DNA of 64,000 nucleotides. Source: Morchella semilibera (taxonomy: Eukaryota; Ascomycota; Pezizomycetes; Pezizales; Morchellaceae). The stretch's first letter is position 1. Every line of letters starts with the position of its first letter. The notes under the pieces are model-generated. The model ran no database searches and was not told the DNA's origin. It was given only the letters and a program-made list of their open reading frames with translations. The translations under genes were made by a program, and so were the position numbers. The stretch is taken from contig CM018603.1 in NCBI GenBank assembly GCA_009192285.1, positions 1,651,802 to 1,715,801 of the forward strand. The letters run 5' to 3'. Positions 22,954-34,977 of this stretch are shown here, piece by piece.

Positions 22954-24576
22954 ATATGCGTATTAGGTCCTCTGAAGAAGCTGTGTGTGCGGGGGACTTG
23001 GGGGAGTTGAAGTGATGGGGTTTTCTTTTGGTGGTTTTGTTATACAAACAAGCATTCATTCGTTCATTCGTTCATTCATTCCCTTTCCTTTCCTTCATCC
23101 CCTTTCCTTCATTCCTTCCTTCCTTTCTTTGTTGCTTGTCTATTAGTTAATCAAAGACTATACATAATTTTCAAAGAAAACCTTGATCCCCATTATTCCC
23201 TTTCTTTTGACACCCAAGTGATAAGCATAGCACGACCGGAAAGGCACCACAACACCCCAGCACAAACGAGGGTGTGCTCGTGATACGCTTAACATAAAAC
23301 CGCAGAATTCCAAAAGTTGGTTTTGATTATATCACCCCTCAAAGGGAAAAAAAAAAGGGAAAAAAAAAAGGTTAGTCCACCAGGGGTAGGGATCAAACCC
23401 ACCCCCATGCGCGGCTGGGGAACCTCTCCACCCCATTTCCATCACCACCACAACCACTAACCCAGCCCCTCAACGCACGACGGTGGTAGCCCTCTTTGCT
23501 CCTTTAAGCCAACGGATCCAACCCGGCACGGGAACCCCCACGTGATTAACCCTTTCTAGCAGCTACCCTTACCCGGGCGTTTTTTGGTCCGTGCTTACAG
23601 CAAAAGATGGACTTAGGTACATGCACTTTAGTTGTATTGGATCACGCAGGACCCACAATTCTACCAGACTCTATAACTACAACCCACTCGTACCACTAAC
23701 GGCCAGAGCCACGCCCCACCGTGCACACGAGGGCCAGCACCCGCAATTAACCCTACCCACAATCCCCAATCCCAACCCCCATCGCCACACCAGTCCCCCG
23801 CTCTCTCCCCATACTGAGAAACCCGCACAGCACAACAGCCCAGAACATCCTTGTAAATATAAACCCAAATTAAACAGCGACGACACCCTGCTAGCACCCC
23901 CTGGGGAGGCCGACGTAGTCTCACCACCTACCACCTATCCCCCCTCTCTCTCTCGGGAAGGTGGCGGGCGGGTTTGTATTGATACACCACGACCAGACGG
24001 ATATGGGGTCAGGTTCCGCATATCCAGTCTCTCTGGATTTTTTTTTTTTACCTGCTGGAAAATAAAGTCATGGAATATCACTCGGTGGTGGTGGTGGGGG
24101 AGGGGATAAATTCGCATTATACATAGAGGCCTGGTTATAAAGAGTGATATTGCTGTTGAGCAATAGAGGGTGCTTTTTTCTGGAAAAAAAAAGTTGCTGA
24201 TTTGATTGAGCTTAGTTTACCATTTGATCAGGTGTGTTTGATCATCGCATGTATGAGCTATCCATCAATACATTTTGATTACCACTATATCCAACGAGTG
24301 ACATTTGATGACGCCGGCCCCCGCCTCCAGCCTAACCTAAAGCGCACGAGAAACTAAAGGGCCGCCTTTTTTTTTTATTACCCACGTACTTAGTCGGGAA
24401 TTTTAGTAAGCATTCGGTCGCAACGATATCCGACCATTTAATTAACGCGTGAGTATGATCATACACAAATAACTTAAACAAACTACTCTATCGGAAGCAT
24501 CAGAACTTTTTGAACAACCCCAACCGTACCCACCCTATGCAATATTACAACAGTTCTAGTCTAGTTACAACATACT
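22954..24576. other. Intergenic, convergent flank of hsp20 and mdm20
   Basis: Contains ATTC-type tandem repeats (about 23050-23082), A-rich tracts near 23347-23368 and one tRNA-like Pol III-type sequence (listed separately). The longest open frames, near 23.6-24.1 kb, are Pro- or Gly-rich on opposite strands and look like base-composition artefacts. Confidence 0.55.
23369..23461 (-). ncRNA. tRNA-like, possible Pol III transcript or SINE fragment
   Basis: On the minus strand a 93-nt segment begins GGTTAGT and ends ACTAACC, a perfect 7-bp terminal pairing. It contains GTGGGTTTGATCCCTAC, which folds as a 5-bp T stem with a 7-nt loop and resembles a B box. It is followed at once by eight T residues, a Pol III terminator. 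A regular cloverleaf does not form, because the T arm is not next to the end pairing. It could be a tRNA relic, a SINE or a small Pol III RNA. Confidence 0.3.
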
Positions 24577-27500
24577 CTACTTCTTCTTCCCACTATCAAC
24601 CGCACGCGCAACATCCTTCCTAATGCCCCTGATACCCTCCACCACCTTCTCCACACCTCCAAAGATCGGCATATCTCTCAACGATCGTCCAACATTCCCC
24701 TTTTCTAGCTCAAGCACGCGGTCGACGAGTTCCTGCTCCTTATCACTGCCCTCCTCTTCTATAATCGCCTTCGATATTTTTGATGATGCGGCGAGGACGG
24801 CTTTGTGGAGGGTGGTGGCGGCGGAAACGAGGGATGTAATGGCCGGCCGGGTAGATTTATGGAGCTGCTTGTGCAGCGGGGATTGCAGCGTGGGCGCTAC
24901 GAAGGTTCCGACAAGGATGGCTGCGTCGATGCGCAAGTGCATGGCGTGCAGTGTGTTCCAATCCGGTTCACCGCTAAGTGCGGTTTCAGGACTAGGTGTA
25001 TGGGAGCTTAGCCAAGATTGCGCTTTTTCGGCAGAGGAGATTAGGGTGGCACCATCTTTTGCGATGGCGGCTTCGATCATGGCCGTGAGGTGACGGACGA
25101 ACTCGAGGTATTCCCGTTCAGGCGCGGTGAACTCGACAGCGGCTTCGGGATCAGCGTGGATCCTGTCAAGGATCGCAGTGAGGTTTTCAGGTCGTAGAGC
25201 AGGTGGGCCCGGGGCCGGGAGGTCGTGGGAGGCGGTTGTGACGGCTTTGCAGTAGACTACTATCTTCTCTACTACTGCAAAGGCCTTGACCCAGTTCTCA
25301 CCTGGTGGGGCGCTGGTTCGGAAGAGTTCTTCGAACCGCTTCTTCCGCACTTTTGTGGCTTCACCGCCTTCTTCTGTAGATGGGATACTCGGAGGGTGTT
25401 CCGTCTCGCAGTTTACAAGTACACCGAAATCACGGTTATCCCAGACGACGGCGTCATCCTTGAGCACTGTATCGAGAGTCTCCAGGTCATCAATCTTATT
25501 GGTCTGCTGGGGCCTTAGGCGATCAATGCGGCGGCGTTCAATTTCCCACATTGAGCGGCAGACAGAGCCGGCAACACGTTCGCTAAACTCGAGAAAACCC
25601 ATCATTTGTGCATAGCCCCCGCGCTCAAAGGCAAGGACAAGCATGTTTGGTGTTTGGGAGGAGCTGCTTTCATATATTCTTCCGGCCTCGTTGAGAATCG
25701 CTTCGACCTTTTTCTCGCCGGGCAGAATTGTACTAATCCTGCTGAGCAAATAATGGGAGAGTGTATCGTTCTGGATTTGCTTGATGTTGAGACGGGGATA
25801 GACTTCAACCGCAAGAAAAGCTGCACCGAGCAGTAGGTATATCCGGACTAGAAGAAGTAAAGCTTGGTAGTTGTGCTTACTTTTAGAAACAACGACTTGA
25901 AGGATTACCAGCGCTTGATAGAGAGGTGCCTGCGCCGTGATTGAGGTGGAGGAGGATGTGATGGAAGAGTAAAGGAGGTGCAGGCGGACAAGACCCATAA
26001 TAGAAAGAAGTGCAGCATCATCGCCGTATTGATTGTCTGTGTCAAGTAGCGCAGAACCGAGTGGGAGAGCACCAGCATAGATCTTGAGGGATGATGTAAT
26101 GAAATCATTGAGTTTAGGAATCACCTCCTCTTCTGAGGAAGTAGAGGTGGCAGTGATAGCAAGAGGTGAAATGGTGAGGAGGTAAATAAATTTGTGATGA
26201 TTGATCTGGGCAGCCGTCTTGGAAATTTTGGATTTCTGGTTAAAGCCATTTGTTAGTAATCGATAACCTTAAACCTACAAGTTATCCCAAGTACCTCATC
26301 ATCGGTATTCATATCCTCGATATATTTCTCTACAAACCCCAAGAACTCTTTTTTCTCGCTCATTTCTAGCATCTCAAGGTAGTTTTGCAAATCCTCGAAG
26401 CAGCAGCTCTTTGTTCCGGTTTTTGTAAAATACTCTTTACAAGCCTCGAGCAGTGTGGGAGTACCCTCCGGCCCCTCAGAATGATCATGGAATACTGATG
26501 CAAATTTGACCAATGCAAGGTCTGCATTCCTCGATGTACCTGCCTTTGCAGTTTCCCTGTGCTGCAAAATAACCTCAAGCGCTTTGTTGCCCTGGTCCTT
26601 GTTTTCCAGGTTGTAGAGCTCGCCCGCAGCCTTAACAAATCCCTCCCAAACCCTCCAGTCGTCACCACGACCCTTTGTCTCGCCCTCAGCTTCAGGAGCT
26701 CCAGCTCCACCAGTCTTCGCTATTTCCTTTCCATCTGCTTCACCATCTGTTTTTGCTGTCTCTTTCGCCTTTACTTCAACCCCATGCAGAAGCTCCTCAC
26801 ACGCCTTCCACACTTCCATCCAATTGCCGCTTTCCTCCAACAAATCTAACCGTCGCCTAACGAGCCCCCACCAATCTCCAGATCCAATTTTCGAGTCAAC
26901 ACCAAGATTTGTAGAACCTAAAAGCTCGAGCGCCTCTTTTGTAGCTGTTGCGGCATCTGGTGCAACATAAGGGAGAATCTCAAGGTAGAGACCGACTTCT
27001 TGTGATGTCTGGATCGCTCGGGGGGGTACCACAGTGGTGTCGGTGGGTGTATCAGCTCGCGACTTTGAGATCATCCTATACGCAAGCTGACCAAACAGCT
27101 TCTTATCCGCTGCTGAATCCGGAAGTGAGTTCTAAAGAGAAGTATCAGTACATCCCCTACAGCCGGCCTAGTTTCCAGGGCGAGGGGGGGTACAAACATG
27201 CAACAGCAGACAAGTTAGGACAGCCCAAAACCAATGCTCTCTCTTCTTAGGGTAATTCTTCTGAAGCGCCATGGCAGCCTTCTGGGCACCCCTCCAATCA
27301 AGAATTCTCACAGTTCCCCACAGCCATTCTCGAGTTAGGGCCTCATCCCCGGGGTACGCCTTAACAGAGCGCTCCCACAGCTTGGCTACCTCACCGGAAT
27401 GCTCCGGGCCTAGCAGTGACCACACCTTGGTGGTTGTTGTCAGTACTTCGATGGAATCGACTGGAGGGGTTTTAGTAGAGAGCTGTTTGACGATAGTAAG

Positions 27501-27778
27501 AGCTTCATCTAAAGATGGGCCGGTTTTGATCAGAGTTAAAACGAGGGCTTTGATGGCCTAGTCTCAGACGGAGGTCAGCATTGTCGAGCAAGGGCATATG
27601 GCATGAGCATATATAGAACAGCTATATTTTTAAATAGATAAGAGAGGATTACAAAGAGATAATCGTTCTTCTCGCCTTTCTTGATGCGTTTGTTGCAAAG
27701 CTGTAATGCCTGCTTGTAAGCTCCTGCATCAAGTGCATCATGTACGAGCTGGTTCTTGCGGTCCTGGCGGAGAGACAT
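24577..27778 (-). CDS. mdm20: NatB N-acetyltransferase auxiliary subunit Mdm20/Naa25
   Basis: Non-catalytic, ribosome-associated TPR-type subunit of NatB, which acetylates N-termini beginning Met-Asp/Glu/Asn/Gln; in yeast it is needed for actin cables and mitochondrial inheritance. Four exons, 27778-27653, 27557-27198, 27131-26295 and 26235-24577, encode about 993 residues with all junctions in phase 0. Family signals are the N-terminus RQDRKNQLVHDALDAGAYKQ, then LCNKRIKKGEKNDYLFAIKALVL across the first junction (see ends), the helical repeat with KKREHWFWAVL, and AADKKLFGQLAYRMI. The ATG at 27778 is the first real one in frame; an upstream in-frame TTG at 27805 was not used. It is divergent from ilm1 with about 950 bp between them. 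Confidence 0.88.
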
Positions 27779-28726
27779 TGCTGTGGTCGAAGAAGTAAGG
27801 TCCAAATGAAACTTGGAGTGGTTAACGTATGTACAAGAAGAAAGATAGAGGTATTAATGGGTACGAATTTTCAATTTCCTCGTGACGTGGAGATAGATGA
27901 ATCTGTTGGGAGGTTGTTAAGGATATCGTGGTCTTATTCGAGAGAGGGGAGAATATGTGAGAAGCGGAGCCGGGTAACCTATGTCTTCCTAAGGTTTACA
28001 GCTGTCATGTATTCCGCGGGTCCGGCTATATAATACTTATAAATCAGGAGAGGATTTGAGGAAGTGGGGGCCGGACATTAAAGGTGCGATATGATAGATA
28101 AAGATCGCGTAGACATTTTGTATACCCTCAATGGAGTATTTGGGTGGAAAATATCGATAAGAAGATCACTCTCGACGTTTAGGAGTCGTCTTTAGAATTA
28201 AACGCACATGAGTGTCATATTATTTATATGAACCACGGTCTAGCTGCTATATATATCACAGCTAAGTCTAGCCAGGTGTTGAGGCGTAAAGACGTGTGAA
28301 GTATAGCCAGTGTTATGTATTGCCAATAGTAAGTCCTATGAGTGTCCTCGTCCCTTATTTCTACTTCATAATTATTAGTTTAGTACATTTCAAAGTATCT
28401 AAGAAAGCAGTTGGTCCGTGATCCAATGGGAACGCACGACTGTATCAATCTGAAGACGCAATGCAGCGCTGCTGTCTTACACATTAGTACGATGTTGGTG
28501 GAGAGAGGCATCAGTACCTACATGTACCTGTGCTAGCGTGGCTACATGTAGTGACTAATGCCGGAAATACATGTAACCGTGAAAAACCGGGTAACTACAG
28601 GGCCTAAATGCGGCTCTGTCCTCATGGAGGCTGATTCTTAAAGGAGAAGAGAGCTCCAAGTCACCGAACCTACCGCTCAATTAATTAATTAATCGCCAAC
28701 AACAACAACATCCAAAGACTTTAGCC
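27779..28726. other. Intergenic between divergent mdm20 and ilm1
   Basis: Shared upstream region. A TATA-like CTATATAATAC lies near 28025, on the mdm20 side. TACATGTA palindromes occur near 28521, 28543 and 28568. I see no gene. Confidence 0.6.
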
Positions 28727-29376
28727 ATGGCTATTCTCGGTGGCTATACCCTAATTCGTATTCTTACGGCCATCCACATCTTTCTAGGCACCCTCCTCAT
28801 CCTAGCTCCCAAGCGCCTGACGGAGCAGTCCATCATCTTCCTCCTCGGCGAAGCCGTCGGCCTTGTTAGTAGCTATATCCCAATTGTCTGAAGCTCATCT
28901 GACTTCTCCGCTACAGTCGCAACCCACAGAAAGCTTCTATGAGAACCCACTCGCTAGCTCCATCCTCGGGCTGATGTTCATCCTCTCCGGTGTCTCCGAC
29001 ATCTTCGCTGTGTCCTCAATAGAGGAAATATCACGCGGGTACTGGGATGCGCAGTCTCCTGTCCGAATGACTTTCTTTGCCTGCGTTACGGCATACACAT
29101 ATGTTTTCCGGCCCGGGCGCGGAAATACCGCGGCTAGCCACCCGCTAAAGAATAGCCTTGTTTTCACATGGGCGTTTCTTGAGGTCCTTGCATGGTTTTG
29201 GGTATGTACTTCTTTATCTCACTCCTACCAGTGCCATGAGACCGCTAATCTGGTCTTTCCCACAGATCTACCAGCAGCTCAGAGAGGAACGCCGCGACGC
29301 ACAGGAGAGAATTGAGAAGCGTAGGAGGATGCACGCCAAGCTTATGGCTGGCGAGGTTGATGACTATGGAAGGTAG
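28727..29376 (+). CDS. ilm1: Ilm1-like membrane protein (mitochondrial DNA maintenance)
   Basis: Small integral membrane protein of about 177 residues in three exons, 28727-28864, 28917-29201 and 29266-29376, all in phase 0. The yeast homologue is named for increased loss of mitochondrial DNA; its biochemical role is not established. Predicted membrane segments include LIRILTAIHIFLGTLLILA near residues 8-26, SSILGLMFILSGVSDIFAV in the middle, and the aromatic SLVFTWAFLEVLAWFWIY. The basic tail RRDAQERIEKRRRMHAKLM probably faces the cytosol. The ATG at 28727 follows an A/C-rich leader and has a good context (GCCATGG). Assignment to the family rests on the layout of the segments and the motif LGEAVGL at the end of exon 1. 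Confidence 0.75.
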
Positions 29377-30803
29377 ATAATGATTTTAGGGTCGGCCATG
29401 AGGCTAGGTTTTGTACCTAGATATGTATACATTGCCATTTTTCTTTTGGGAGAATGATAGGACTGGTACGGTACATACGATAGACATCATAGAGTTTTCT
29501 TTTCTTTGCAATCAATTAATATCCATGAAATTCGTACTGTAAAGATTTGCAACTCGGGGAAAAGGTTTTGTGGCCACTTGTCAGCAATCAATTCCGGCAC
29601 GGACCATATCACGTGATCGAGTGATAGGTTGTGCATAAACTCCAGCACCCCAGCCTAGAAAAAGTCAAGTACATGTTGGAAAATAACAGCCCGGTGGGCC
29701 TATCTTAACTACCTACCAAAGGCCTCTGTGTCCTGTAGTTGTGGGCGTAGTTAGAACGGCGGTAATGTGGATGGTGTTACAGCTGGTGTTGTGTTGAAGA
29801 GGAAGTCAGCAGAAGTCGGCTGGCTAGGCTCAATCCCCCCACTTTTTGGCACGGGTAACATATTGGAATAAGGATGATAGGATACATGTAACCATAAAAC
29901 AGCAGCAAGTCTAAGAGTCACCATATTTACAGATGTGACTAAGTAAAAATGCTCTCTGTCTAGTTTAAAGCAACTATTAATATATCAGGCTTTGTAAGGA
30001 TAATCCGACGGATTATAGAGTTTTGGATTATTGTAATAAGTAGAAGTGTTCGGGGGAATGAATAATCTATATTCTCTAACTTCTGCTTATTCAAATAATC
30101 TGCCAAGAAAATAATTAGCTCGAGAGGTGATTACATGTATTTTTCTCTTTCTTCTCTTCAATGACACCGGGCTTCTCAGCTGTGGCAGTCGCGACACTGC
30201 GGTGTACTGGTGTGAAATTATCCTCAAGTTCTGCTTATTTGAATTTCACCCATTGATAATCAACACTTTGGAATAATCCATCAAGATAATCCGTGCCGGT
30301 CCGAACGGGCCCTTAGTTGATTAATTAATGAATCTATTGCTGCTTAGTCAAATCAGTGTGCATTAACCGAAAAAGAAACAAGGAGGGCATCTCACGAATA
30401 CAGTCGCACCTCACTATGCCGTATCTCAATATCCCGGATCCCTTGCTGTCACGTACAGAATCCTCTCGGATTTTAATTGTTTAACTTTTTCTATCCCGGA
30501 TTCCTCGTATCCCGTATGGAAATTGTCTGTTTCTTGGCATCCGGCATAGCGAGGTGCGACTGTAACATGACCTGTGACATGTCACACAATGCTGACTGAA
30601 GCCATGCACGTTTATGCACTACAAGGCTGAAGCTTTGGGGTGTAAAAACTGCTTAAGTTGGCGGTCCCAGCACTTGATTGCAATCACCGCGGACAACTCC
30701 AACCTAGGCCTTCAAAGGAAAGATGAGGCATGAACTTTCACCCTGTCTAACTTGCATATCTCTTCTCATGGATCTAGTGCTAACCTCTAATTTATACATG
30801 TAG
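29377..30803. other. Intergenic with transposon remnants
   Basis: Contains the pogo-like MITE at 30401-30562 and, at 30301-30315, what looks like one end of a Harbinger-type element. Repeated ATAATCC/GGATTAT motifs lie between 30000 and 30300 on both strands. The last few hundred bases probably contain the unrecognised first exon of the NACHT gene. Confidence 0.5.
30401..30562. mobile_element. Pogo/Fot1-like MITE
   Basis: A 162-bp element with terminal inverted repeats CAGTCGCACCTCACTATGCCG at the left and the near-exact reverse complement, CGGCATAGCGAGGTGCGACTG, at the right (20 of 21 positions match). It is flanked on both sides by TA (30399-30400 and 30563-30564), the target duplication of Tc1/mariner-type elements. 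The CAGTCGnACCTC start is characteristic of pogo/Fot1 members. It has no coding capacity, so it depends on a transposase elsewhere. The almost perfect ends suggest a fairly recent insertion. Confidence 0.9.
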
Positions 30804-33800
30804 CTTCCGAATAGATTCCTGGTTAGAGGCCCGAGAACGTTATCTCGATGGGATTAACGAGGACCAAAAGGCTCTTTTCCAAAGCGCAACTCTAGAGAAC
30901 TTGTTCCACATCTACAATACTGGCACAGTTGAAACGCAACGGCGGGAAAAAAGCAGATCTAACACTGCAGCGACAAGACTGCAGTCCCTTATTACTGCAA
31001 TAGATTACTTTGGCAGCATCATTGATGCGCCTCCTAGCGCAAGCTCATTAATCCTGCGAACAATTTGGGGCGGTATTCGAGCACTATTATATGTTAGTTT
31101 AAGGTATCCCTGATAAATAGAATCAACTAAGGTTTTAATAGGTATCGAGCGACTTCAGAAAATATTACTCCAAATTGGTCAACATCCTCAAAAAAATAGG
31201 TGATATAATACTACGATTCAATGCTCACGAGCGCCTATTCTCTACCCACAAACACATTATTGAGTACATGCCATTTGTTTATTTGGATGTCTTCGATTTC
31301 TGCACACAGGCAAATAATCTTTTTCGGAAAGTAAGGAACAGTCAGTGTAAGTCTGAAACTTCATCCAGAACCAGACCATCCCGTATGTTCTAGCCCTAAA
31401 TATATTACTTAAACGTGCAAGTAGGTACCATCAAAGAGCAATGGGAGTCCTTTATAGAGGACTCTGGCAAATCGTTGCGAAGGATACGACTCCATACGGA
31501 AAGAGTCGAAGTCGAAGCAGGTTTAGCTCATCTAATTGAAGACGTTACAGATAGTGAAAAGCACAGAAAAGAAATAGAACAGAAGGAGTGGGAAAGGCAT
31601 TTAATAATATCTGAACGTAAGAAACTTCCAAGTGATGCTTTTGAAACTATAGTGCTTACGTATTGTGCAATGGATTCCAGAAGAGAAAATTAGTGAAGTA
31701 TTAGCATTACAAAAACTGTCGGCATGCCAATCCAAATGGAAACATCATAGACTCCGGGACCAGCGGTATACAGGAACGGGCAAATGGATAACGCTTACAA
31801 GGGAATTTCGCAGCTGGATAAGCGGAGATAATTCATCCTGCATTTGGCTCTATGGGATTGGTATGTTGATACTGTTATCGCAACCCTACTAAAATTCTCA
31901 AGTATTAACTTCCACTAGCTGGTTCTGGAAAAACGATCTTGACGTAAAGCCCCTACTCCAGTGCATCAATACGTATTATGCTAATACTGTTCACAGTACT
32001 GCTGTGATTGATGCCATTAAGGAATACGGCATTGATGATTCCCTCTTAGCATATTTCTATTGCGACTATAAGGACAAACAAACGCTTCAGCCTCGAGAGA
32101 TTATCGGAAACATAATTCAACAGCTATCGGGTGACATCCATATTTTTAAAATTGTGGCAATGGTACAAGAAATATATAAAAACAACCGCGTTCCAAGCAT
32201 GAGAGAGCTCTCTGATATTCTTTTGGCCATGATCGGGAGGAAGCCAAAGGTTTTTATCATCATTGATGGCCTGGATGAGTGTAGAGAGAAAGAGCGAGAA
32301 CTTATCTTACCATGGCTCGTTACATTGGGACGAACAAAATCCATAGTTAAACTTTTTGTTTCCAGCAGAGTAGAGGCCGACATCCGCGAATCATTTACCA
32401 ATCGGAATTGGCTCTTTATTGCCGCTAGTCCTGAAAATATCTCCATGGATATTAGGAAGGTTGTTGAAAACACCATCAAAAAGAAGATAAGAGACGAGAA
32501 ATTCTGTGTGCGAGACCCTATCTTTCTTCAAGAGATTATCAATACGCTTGTAGAAAAGGGCAAAGGCAGGTTTGTAACTATAGCTTTGAGCTCTTGCTGC
32601 TTTCCTCACTAGCTAATACAATACAGGTTTCTTTGGGTGATGTTTCAACTCGATGATATCTGTGATGAAATGTCAGAGGATGGCGTCAGAAGCATCTTGA
32701 AGAATCTCCCAGGTGACTTAAACGAGACTTACACCAGAACTTTAATCAAGACCACACACCAAGGCAAATCACAGGTCGACCTGGCGCAAAAGGCCTTTAG
32801 ATGGCTGGGGGCAGCCAGGCGTCCCCTAACTTTGGATGAGCTACGGGAAGCGGTTGCTATAAAAGAAAAGGATAAATCGATTGATCTTCATGAGGTACCA
32901 AATGCCTCACAAATTGTTAGGGCATGTGGCAAACTTGTGATATACGATCACCAGGACAGAAGTCTCCAGTTAGCACATTACACCGTGAAACAATTCCTGG
33001 TTTCCGATATCTCATCTGGCAAGCTTGAGATTTCCCAACAGCTTGCTAGCTTTCATTTTCAACCAGAGGTCGCCGAAATCGAAGCTGCTAATGCCTGCAT
33101 CACTTATCTCATGTTCAATGACTTTGAGACGAAATCCGAGCACGAAAGAGGCCTCGCCATGACGCAATCTAACATCTCGGACCTAACGGCGACAGGCTGG
33201 GTACCGGGCATATCAGGCTTGATTAAAAAGACAAAGAGCGATATGTTGATCTTCCTCCGCAAGGCGGGGTTCCCGCGACCCTCAGTCTACGGAGACCAGA
33301 GGTTTAATCTCATTTTGAGGCCGTGCAGAGCAGTTCGGACCAAGTGTAGCCTTCTCAATTATGTTATCAATAATTGGATTGAACATTCGGTTTCTCTCGA
33401 AGGTAGCCACGGGATGATTGAATTGTTCGCGGAGCTGTTATTGAACAGGAAAATTTCTTTTCATTTCCGGCCTTGGGGAAGTAGCGAGATTGACCTATTG
33501 GACCGACTATATGAAAATCTCTTTAGTTGGGCGGTGAAAAACGACTACGGACATATCATTGCAACCTTGCTTGCATCATCTACCAAAACCACAGAATTCA
33601 ATAAGACTTCTAGCACTTCCTCTCCCATCGCCATCCTTGACAATCCCGCCTCATTTTATTTCGAATGCCTTGTTGAAGGCGAATCGCCTTTTTATTATGC
33701 TGCGAAAATGGGCTGTGAAAGAACGTTGCAAGTTTTCGTGTCTAGCCAGAGTCAAAAGCTCTTTTCACGTTTTTACACCACGCCAGCCATCAAAACTGCT

Positions 33801-34760
33801 ATCATGTTGGCCCTCTCGAATGGGCATGAACGAGCAGCAATGATCCTACTCGAAGGGTTTGCTAGAAACCCAGAATTTGAGCTTGGATACATCCAAAACC
33901 CTTACTCAAGGCAGAATGCACCTCCCCCTAGTGACAAAAACTCATATTTCCCTCTTCATCAGGCGGCTCGATTCCGGCTCGAAAAGGTTACAGAAATTTT
34001 ACTTTCCTCTTTCGGCTACAATGACACCAATGCAATTAATAGACCTGACACAACTGGATTCCACCCAGTTCATTATTGTGCTCAAAACGGAGGCATAGGG
34101 GTAATGCGGCTTCTTTTCAAATCAAAGTACCTAAGTATTTCCAACCCTGGATATAGGACCACGGGTTACAAGAATTCAACCACTTTATACCTGGCACTGT
34201 TCAACGGCCATGAAGATGTTGTGAAGTTTCTCCTGGACGTGGGAACCCTGATCGACGAAGAAACCTACACTCTCGCATTGAAGAGAACAAAACCCGGCCA
34301 CACTCAAATCCTAGACGCAGTCTCCACGACACTCGAAACATCGATTCGATCAGGCTACCAACAAAAAGTCCGGGACTTCTTATACTCGCATAAAACCCTA
34401 TTCATTGGGAAAACCGGGAGACGCGAGATGCTGCGGTCCCTTCCAATCAGAGCCATAGTAGCTTCCTCCAAAACTAACAACCACGGAGTACTAGATGAGT
34501 TGTTACTGTTGGCATCTAGAGTTGGGCAACTAGATATCATGATCGAGATGCTTGTTGGGGCGGCGGAAGGCGGTGCGGGAGGTTTGGTAAAGAGGATATT
34601 GGATATGCGTGTAGTGCTAGATGTGGATTCCAGGAATTCGTATAACAGGAGAGCCCTTACCCTGGCGCTCATGAATGGTCACGGACATGTGGCTAAAATG
34701 CTGATGGAGGCAGGCGCAAGAAACACTTGTAAGAAAATTCATCGGGGGAGAGAGAAATGA
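30804..34760 (+). CDS. NLR-like protein: DUF7708, NACHT, winged helix, ankyrin repeats (5' end incomplete)
   Basis: STAND-type NTPase like the fungal NLR proteins of non-self recognition. Supported exons: 30804-31092, 31142-31346, 31425 to about 31616, about 31653-31860, 31919-31943, 31997-32569 and 32627-34760. The N-terminal region resembles DUF7708 (LEARERYLDGI, then TIWGGIRALLYVSSDF). A linker precedes YTGTGKWI. The Walker A motif, GIAGSGKT, is formed across a 25-nt exon. Walker B is KVFIIIDGLDEC. Winged-helix signals are FLWVMFQLD, RPLTLDELREAVAI and LAHYTVKQFLVS. Ankyrin-like repeats follow, for example YFPLHQAARFRLEKVTEILL and HPVHYCAQNGGIGVMRLLF. No start codon could be placed: the frame before 30804 meets a stop, so at least one upstream exon is missing. 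The junction near 31617-31652 does not keep phase with visible splice sites, so the gene may be damaged or misassembled there. Confidence 0.8.
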
Positions 34761-34954
34761 TGTTTACTGTATGTAAGGTCACAAGTTTTCGTGGACGGAA
34801 TCCAAGTCTATATCTTGTCAGGTCGTCAAAGGATATGACGGAAAAATTGTCCTCATATTTCCTGCCAGTTAAACATTTCCATTATCCACCCCTCCGGCAT
34901 ACACCCTTGCCCATCAGCTAAACCTCCACAGGATAAGTACCACTCACTGACCAG

Positions 34955-34961
34955 AAAAAAA
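34955..34961 (-). terminator. Pol III terminator of tRNA-Cys
   Basis: On the minus strand, a run of seven T residues begins 16 nt after the discriminator base of the tRNA gene. Confidence 0.7.
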
Positions 34962-34977
34962 CAAAAGAAATCTTGTA

